NCBI GenBank assembly: GCA_032718475.1
Contig: JAUCBJ010002234.1
Coordinates: forward strand, 24,321-88,320
Origin: Nemertoderma westbladi
Lineage: Eukaryota; Xenacoelomorpha; Nemertodermatida; Nemertodermatidae
Direction of reading: 5' to 3'
DNA length: 64,000 nt
The notes below the pieces were generated by a model. The model was not told where the DNA came from and ran no database searches. It saw only the letters and a list, made by a program, of their open reading frames with translations. Positions 59,472 through 64,000 of this stretch are shown here, one piece after another (within the stretch, counting starts at the first letter, position 1; every line of letters begins with the position of its first letter). The position numbers and the translations under genes were made by a program.

Positions 59472-61247
59472 ATGGAGAACATTCCATACCCCTTCGTTGA
59501 TACTCAGCTGATTGCTCCTTGGGCAGAAGGCCGAGGTTTCTTCCGCACTATGTATGCCAATACACCCAGCGGAATTACTAAAGTACAACGAACCTCCATC
59601 GGACATCTTGCCTTTCAAGAATACAGATGGAATTTCAAGGTTGGAAATCCTATAAATTACCAACAAGTATACGGAGATCATTATTCTCGTTTATACTTTG
59701 ATGGACCATTGACCGCACCTGGCGCCGTGTATAGCTTTATGAGTGTTCCACTTCGTCCCTCCTTAGCTATATACACGATCTTTGAAAACGCAGCACTTGC
59801 CGGTTGGCTAGCCGATGTGTGCAGTCGTACCATACGCGCCCATCCCTTAATACTCGGAACCAAACTCGCCAAGTTAGATGAACACAATAAATTCATCCGC
59901 TTTGAATGTTTCAGGCGCTTTCTGACTCCGTTCCGTAACGTTGATAGTCAGTTCAAGGACCGCGCTCTGACCAAACTCAGCCTGAGAGACTCAGCGGCGG
60001 AGAAACTAAACAGCGCGGGATTTGCCCTTTTTCAGGACGTTTGTATACAGAACTTGCACTCATCTGTTATACAAAGACCCCGAATACCCACGGGTTATTC
60101 TGTCGTCGAAGTTCAGACAGTGGGTCCGCTTGCGGAGACAGCCGCACCTACCTCAGCTATGCAATTGGAAGACGAACCAATATGCTTAGAAGCTGAAGCG
60201 ATTCAACCTACAGCGCCCCGGAGCAGCGATAACGACTACGTCTTAGAGTGGTATCAAGGTCCACAATGTCTCACCGCATACGATTATCGACACGCTAACT
60301 ATGTTTCTCGAAAACGTTGTCGATTATGCGCATCGAGAGACCACTTCACTCCTATGGACTCAGACGTACCCTGTTCCTATTTCCACGAACAACCAATGAT
60401 GGAGATATATTGTGCGTATTGCAGACTTAATAACTCTCATATTTTTGCAGTCTGCCCCCAATTTATGACTCAATGCCACCACTGTCAACTTAAAGGACAT
60501 GCCAGTTATAATTGCCCCTTTAATCACGATTTAGAGAGCGTAGATGAAATGATTACCCTGCGCTACATTCGAGCTTGGGAAGCGAACGCGGATTTACATT
60601 GCGAGTCCCGTCATCGATACTACCCTGGACGCTCTTACGAGGGAGTTTACGCGTTCCATCCTTATTTATTAGCGTCTGTGGAACAAAAAACACGCGTACC
60701 GAGTTACGAGCTAATGAAGCGTGTTGGTGAGTGTATTTCCACTAAATTTGTTAGAAGATACCTTAGGAACGTCAATCCTAACGATATTACTTCATACCAT
60801 TTAATCAATTATATCCGTCAAGACCCTGAGTATGGCGATTTATTTATCAACTCGCACCCTGAGTTACAGGAAGTATCTCGACGGCCCTACGAATATCGAG
60901 CCCGGGAACGCGAGCTGGAAAGAACTATTAAACCAAGGAAGTTTCTTACCACCCACGGTCCGCCTACCGCCATTGCCCAGACAACCCGTCAAGGACCCGT
61001 AGGAGCTGCTGTCCTGAGGCGCGCCCTAAAGGCTGTTAGACCTCGCTCCACGGAAGTTGATATCGATCAACCAGGTACCTCGACCGGCGGATACACCGAT
61101 CGCAATCCGAAACCTTCTGATGCAATTGTATTGCACCCTTCACCCAGGAGTTACAGCCCTCCTAGTAAAGTGGCTCGCCCCAAAGAGAAAAGGACTCTTA
61201 CTAGCCTCAAAAAACTGCGTAAACGCCATCCGCGTAAGAAAGACTAA
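59472..61247 (+). CDS. BEL/Pao ORF4: 591-aa protein with zinc knuckles and basic tail
   Basis: It begins MENIPYPFVDTQLIAPWAEG. Residues ~1-160 are a globular-looking, aromatic-rich domain I do not recognise. Residues ~280-355 hold cysteine motifs: CRLCASRDH with a later Cys, CAYCRLNNSHIFAVC (C-x2-C-x5-H-x4-C) and CHHCQLKGHASYNC (canonical C-x2-C-x4-H-x4-C). Residues ~355-480 look helical. The tail is Pro/Ser-rich and ends in a basic stretch, KKLRKRHPRKKD. Gag nucleocapsids use such knuckles and basic tails to bind RNA, so a second nucleic-acid-binding structural protein is inferred. No signal peptide or membrane segment was seen, which argues against an envelope. The intact 591-codon frame argues for function. 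Confidence 0.75.
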   Translation: MENIPYPFVDTQLIAPWAEGRGFFRTMYANTPSGITKVQRTSIGHLAFQEYRWNFKVGNPINYQQVYGDHYSRLYFDGPLTAPGAVYSFMSVPLRPSLAIYTIFENAALAGWLADVCSRTIRAHPLILGTKLAKLDEHNKFIRFECFRRFLTPFRNVDSQFKDRALTKLSLRDSAAEKLNSAGFALFQDVCIQNLHSSVIQRPRIPTGYSVVEVQTVGPLAETAAPTSAMQLEDEPICLEAEAIQPTAPRSSDNDYVLEWYQGPQCLTAYDYRHANYVSRKRCRLCASRDHFTPMDSDVPCSYFHEQPMMEIYCAYCRLNNSHIFAVCPQFMTQCHHCQLKGHASYNCPFNHDLESVDEMITLRYIRAWEANADLHCESRHRYYPGRSYEGVYAFHPYLLASVEQKTRVPSYELMKRVGECISTKFVRRYLRNVNPNDITSYHLINYIRQDPEYGDLFINSHPELQEVSRRPYEYRARERELERTIKPRKFLTTHGPPTAIAQTTRQGPVGAAVLRRALKAVRPRSTEVDIDQPGTSTGGYTDRNPKPSDAIVLHPSPRSYSPPSKVARPKEKRTLTSLKKLRKRHPRKKD

Positions 61248-61317
61248 CTGTTTAGAGTATTTTTATATTTTAGAAACTGTGATTTGTTATATTTTATAGA
61301 CTTAAATCCCATTTTCT

Positions 61318-61325
61318 GGGAGCGG
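61318..61325 (+). promoter_or_regulatory. Polypurine tract next to the right LTR
   Basis: GGGAGCGG (with one C) directly abuts the TG of the right LTR. It is short, but it is in the position expected for plus-strand priming. Confidence 0.5.
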
Positions 61326-62502
61326 TGTAAAAGCTTTTGCGTCATTAACCGGTTATTTTCCCTTAAAGTACTCTGTAGTTGGTTTGCCAGGCATAAAAAG
61401 GCCGTGTCCTTGCTGTACTGGTGTTTTAGAGGACATAAAAGTCATTTCGTCTGTATTTGTACTGTATTTGTACTTTAGAGGACATAATCCGCAATCTCGT
61501 GACGCGATAAGCTGGATACTCTTGAAAACAGTGTCGCTACCATGACGACGGCTAACAGCTGATATTGCCACGTCGACGTTTCTTTGTTTCTTTGTTCTCT
61601 CGTTGTTCGGTTGACCAATCAGAGCGGTTTTTGTCTCTGTGTTGGAGGTGTATACAGAACTCAGTAGTTCAGTGTGTTATGTTTTTGCCCAGAGCCTAAG
61701 AACATCGGCTTTTGGCACCTCCGTATATCAGCATTCTTTAGCTTTACATTAGTAGGCTTAATTATAGAACGTATATCTGTTATCAACCTATTTACTACAT
61801 ACAATCTAACCAAACCAATTATATGCAATTCATATCTTACATTACTGCTTTTGCTGTTGGTTATTCGTTATATTTGTTGATGAAATATTATATCGGAATA
61901 CTGATCAATAGTCAGACACCCCACCTTCTTGATATACTAAAGGTTAGAGAGACCGGTTACAGATAAACGATTGCGACCTATGTTGAGTGGTTTGAAGTGA
62001 ATCTAATGCTATTTCATATGCCGGACATAAATTGTATGTTGCTCTCTTTATACGTGACCAAATTTAGTGAAGGTCGGCAGATTAGTGTGCAGTATTGTGC
62101 AGCATTGTGTATGATTGTAACTGATAACAAAGCACCTCCTAAAGAATGCGCCATATACGTTAATCTATAGCCTTTTCGTTGTGTCTAGTTTAAGTCATAA
62201 CTCTGTTTACATATTTAGAGCGCCACGTCCTAAAGGAACTGTTAATATTTCCCGAAAGTGAATAATATTTGTCAGAGATTATATATTACGATCAGTCGAA
62301 TAATACGGTAGGCTTACACCATCAATCATTAAGCTCCGAACTCAGTCTCCCGGGTATATCCAACGGGTGAATGATTGCGCATAGGCTGGCTTCGGCTAAT
62401 GTAGTGTATCAAATACTCGTCATAAGCTAAAGAATATATATCATCCAAAAGACATTCTAATTTTGGCAGGTTAAACTGTCAAAGGTCTTAAAAGCGCAAA
62501 CA
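61326..62502 (+). repeat. Right LTR of the BEL/Pao element, 1,177 bp
   Basis: It is identical to the left LTR except at 61627, 62023 and 62394. It begins TG, ends CA and is followed by the CACGG duplication at 62503-62507. Confidence 0.95.
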
Positions 62503-63280
62503 CACGGATACCGCATTGCGCACATCTAAGGGTATCGCATTCCATATAGTTGGCCCCATAAACGAGAAACATTCGCATCCCGTAACCGTGTGCCTCGATG
62601 GGACTATCGCGCGACTGTTACCACCCCGGAGATCAATAGACACAGAGTTGAATCGAACAAGGGAACTAAGGTATGGCGGTGAAAGTGAGCGCGTTATCCG
62701 GTACATGTGCGTCGCTAATAACTGGTTTATACGCCATTCAATTGGTAACCAAGACAATTCGTTGTAGTGCCATTGAGTGATATGCGTGCGGCTTGGTAAT
62801 CTGAGGCAGAAACGTATGCATTTTCTTTGTAAAGCATGAAGTTGGTTTATTAGTCTTTTGGATGTACTTGGGTACCAACTTGAAGCTACAAAATCCATAT
62901 GTGGTTGGATCAGGGTGTTACAAAGTTGTCTTCTCAAGTGGAAATCTAGGAAGGCCCCTTGTCTGTATAAAAATCTTAAGTTTTTATTTCCCTTTTTTAT
63001 TACCTGAGCGGCCATGGTGTTACCTGATAGATCCATGTCGAGATGACAACCAAGATACTTAATGCTTGTCCTTTGTTCAATATCAATTCCATTACATACG
63101 ACCTTTAAGTTATTATTTCGCGCAAGTTTATGGTGTGTTCCAAAGATGATCGCTGTTGTTTTCTTAAAATTTAAGCTCAGTTTTATTATCTGTTGCCCAG
63201 TTGTAGATGTTGGTTAGTGTCGCTGACAATGAAATAGATAGTTGGTCTATGTATTTATTGCTCGATTTAAATAGTTTCCT
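62503..63280 (-). mobile_element. LINE (CR1-like) interrupted by the BEL/Pao element, RT C-terminal part
   Basis: The minus-strand ORF (start 63036) encodes the RT thumb and C-terminal domain: FLDFHLRRQLCNTLIQPHMD, WLPIEWRINQLL and GPTIWNAIPLDVRNAVS. The match extends upstream to about 63240 in another frame (YLGCHLDMD, TELKF), separated by a one-base frameshift near 63168. The last codons are on the far side of the BEL element at 44963-45045. It is an older, defective copy, distinct from the CR1/L2-type ORF at 42507. Confidence 0.8.
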
Positions 63281-63288
63281 ACTAAAAA

Positions 63289-63348
63289 CCGCAATTTACC
63301 GCAACTAATCGCAATTTACCGCAACTAACCGCAATTTACCGCAACTGG
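63289..63348. repeat. 20-bp tandem repeat, three copies
   Basis: CCGCAATTTACCGCAACTAA is repeated three times with one or two changes. Confidence 0.9.
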
Positions 63349-63360
63349 TTGTTATTTTCA

Positions 63361-63480
63361 AGCAGCCTCATGGTCTCTAGTTGTGACAACCCCGGGCATC
63401 TAATTAGGAGGCCCTGGTTCGATCCCTTGACCAGGCAACGCTGTTTTTGCAGTGTTTTAAAAACGACAAAAGTTATAATT
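63361..63480 (+). repeat. tRNA-like SINE remnant, first of an inverted pair
   Basis: TAATTAGGAGGCCCTGGTTC-GATCCCTTG has a B-box (GGTTCGATCC) and is followed by GGCAACGCTG, TGCAGTGTTTTAAAAACG. An inverted, diverged copy lies at about 63605-63735. Confidence 0.6.
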
Positions 63481-63604
63481 AATGCTGTAATGTGATCAAT
63501 ATAAAACCAATATATATTAACATAATTTTGGGGTAAACTCAATTTCCAAATGAGAGGCTCAATAACAAGTAGGCCTATTTTGGGGAATTTTGGTATTGCA
63601 GGTA

Positions 63605-63735
63605 TTTCGTAGGACCGTTTTTAAAACACTGCACAAACAGACATACAGCTGTACAGCGCTGCCCGGTCAAGACAGCAAGGGATTGAACCGGGGCTTCCTA
63701 ATTTGAAGCCCATGAATTAATGAATGAGTTATCAC
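63605..63735 (-). repeat. tRNA-like SINE remnant, second of an inverted pair
   Basis: On the minus strand, TTAGGAAGCCCCGGTTCAAT-CCCTTG is followed by CGGGCAGCGCTG and TGCAGTGTTTTAAAAACG, matching the plus-strand copy at 63361-63480. About 125 bp of AT-rich sequence separates them. Confidence 0.6.
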
Positions 63736-63867
63736 ATTATAGGAAGTTTTATAAATGAGACAGTGAATTATTAATAATTATAATAATAATAAGTAATTAA
63801 ATATTATTATAATTACTGAATTATAACTCGTATTAAATATGTAAATGTAGATTACCTGGTAGGTGCT

Positions 63868-64000
63868 AAAATGCACAACGAGCAACAATGACCAACGAGC
63901 AACAATGAGCAACAACGAGCAACAATGAGCAACAACGAGCAAGAATGAGCAACAACGAGCAACAACGAGTAACAATGAGCAACAATGGGCAACAACGAGC
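63868..64000. repeat. 10-bp minisatellite AACAA(C/T)GAGC, cut by the window edge
   Basis: About 13 copies, with C/T alternation and single-base variants, continue to the end of the window. Confidence 0.9.

Larger units (their letters stand above)
45046..62502 (+). mobile_element. BEL/Pao LTR retrotransposon, 17,457 bp, with extra ORFs
   Basis: The element runs LTR (45046-46222), leader (46223-48416), ORF1 (48417-49859), gag-pol (49860-56567), post-pol region with ORF3 (58210-58608) and ORF4 (59472-61247), purine-rich tract (61318-61325) and LTR (61326-62502). The pol order PR-RT-RNaseH-IN, together with the DUF1759-type gag and DUF5641-type end, identifies BEL/Pao. Typical BEL/Pao elements are about 5-10 kb, so this one is exceptionally long because of the leader, ORF1 and the 4.7-kb post-pol region. 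All main frames are open and the LTRs are 99.7% identical, so it is a recent and possibly competent insertion. It interrupts a LINE. No envelope-like ORF with a signal peptide and membrane anchor was found. Confidence 0.95.

Noticed and set aside
59472-61247. Envelope protein for ORF4
   Set aside because: No signal peptide, fusion-peptide-like stretch or membrane anchor is visible. Zinc knuckles and a basic tail point to a nucleic-acid-binding protein.

Overview
This window is animal nuclear DNA, most likely from a marine invertebrate. Supporting signs are spliced exons with GT-AG boundaries, animal proteins (a TTC23-type ciliary TPR protein, PA28-gamma, L-gulonolactone oxidase, a gustatory-receptor-like protein and a CUB/ShKT secreted protein), several LINE clades, tRNA-derived SINEs, TTAA-flanked MITE-like elements and a BEL/Pao LTR retrotransposon. 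I cannot fix the phylum. A deuterostome such as an echinoderm or hemichordate is compatible with this gene set, but that is only an impression.

Layout. 1-1554: single-exon 3' part of a TTC23/TTC23L-like gene running off the left edge. 2157-2612: short-period minisatellite with an inverted half. 3404-5945 (-): decayed copy A of an RTE-like LINE. 6882-7138: SINE with a 12-bp target duplication. 7712-7896: perfect 92-bp-arm hairpin, just downstream of (and possibly inside the 3' UTR of) a gustatory-receptor-like gene (7954-10041, -) that has 15 tandem 17-residue repeats in its N-terminus. 10380-14132: near-intact RTE-like LINE copy B. 14133-15845: repeat array, a SINE and a TTAA/poly-G element. 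18610-23460 (-): a second RTE-like copy interrupted by a different LINE. 23851-29283: a four-exon (visible part) CUB/ShKT gene whose CUB domain is split by an intron filled with about 58 copies of a 55-bp minisatellite. 29726-29914: orphan terminal exon. 30243-31013 (-): single-exon PSME3. 31-40 kb: mostly non-coding repeats. 40465-41910 (-): single-exon GULO. 42490-44360: CR1/L2-like LINE. 45046-62502: a 17.46-kb BEL/Pao element. 62503-64000: the remainder of the LINE it landed in, an inverted SINE pair and minisatellites.

The best candidate for something undescribed is the BEL/Pao element. Its 1,177-bp LTRs differ at only three positions, it has 5-bp target duplications, and its 2,235-aa gag-pol frame is complete. 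Beyond the usual plan it carries an in-frame upstream ORF (480 aa) separated from gag-pol by one UAG codon, a 2.2-kb leader with a tandem duplication whose 105-bp core is identical between copies, a cluster of seven strong splice-donor sequences inside gag-pol, and a 4.7-kb post-pol region with a 132-aa and a 591-aa ORF. The 591-aa product has zinc-knuckle motifs and a basic tail, like a second nucleocapsid. The second candidate is the gustatory-receptor-like gene with its repeat-built N-terminus and adjacent hairpin.

Four host genes (TTC23-like, GR-like, PSME3, GULO) show no intron in the visible CDS, whereas the CUB/ShKT gene is clearly spliced. I did no database search or folding computation; family names rest on recognised motifs and remembered family architecture.
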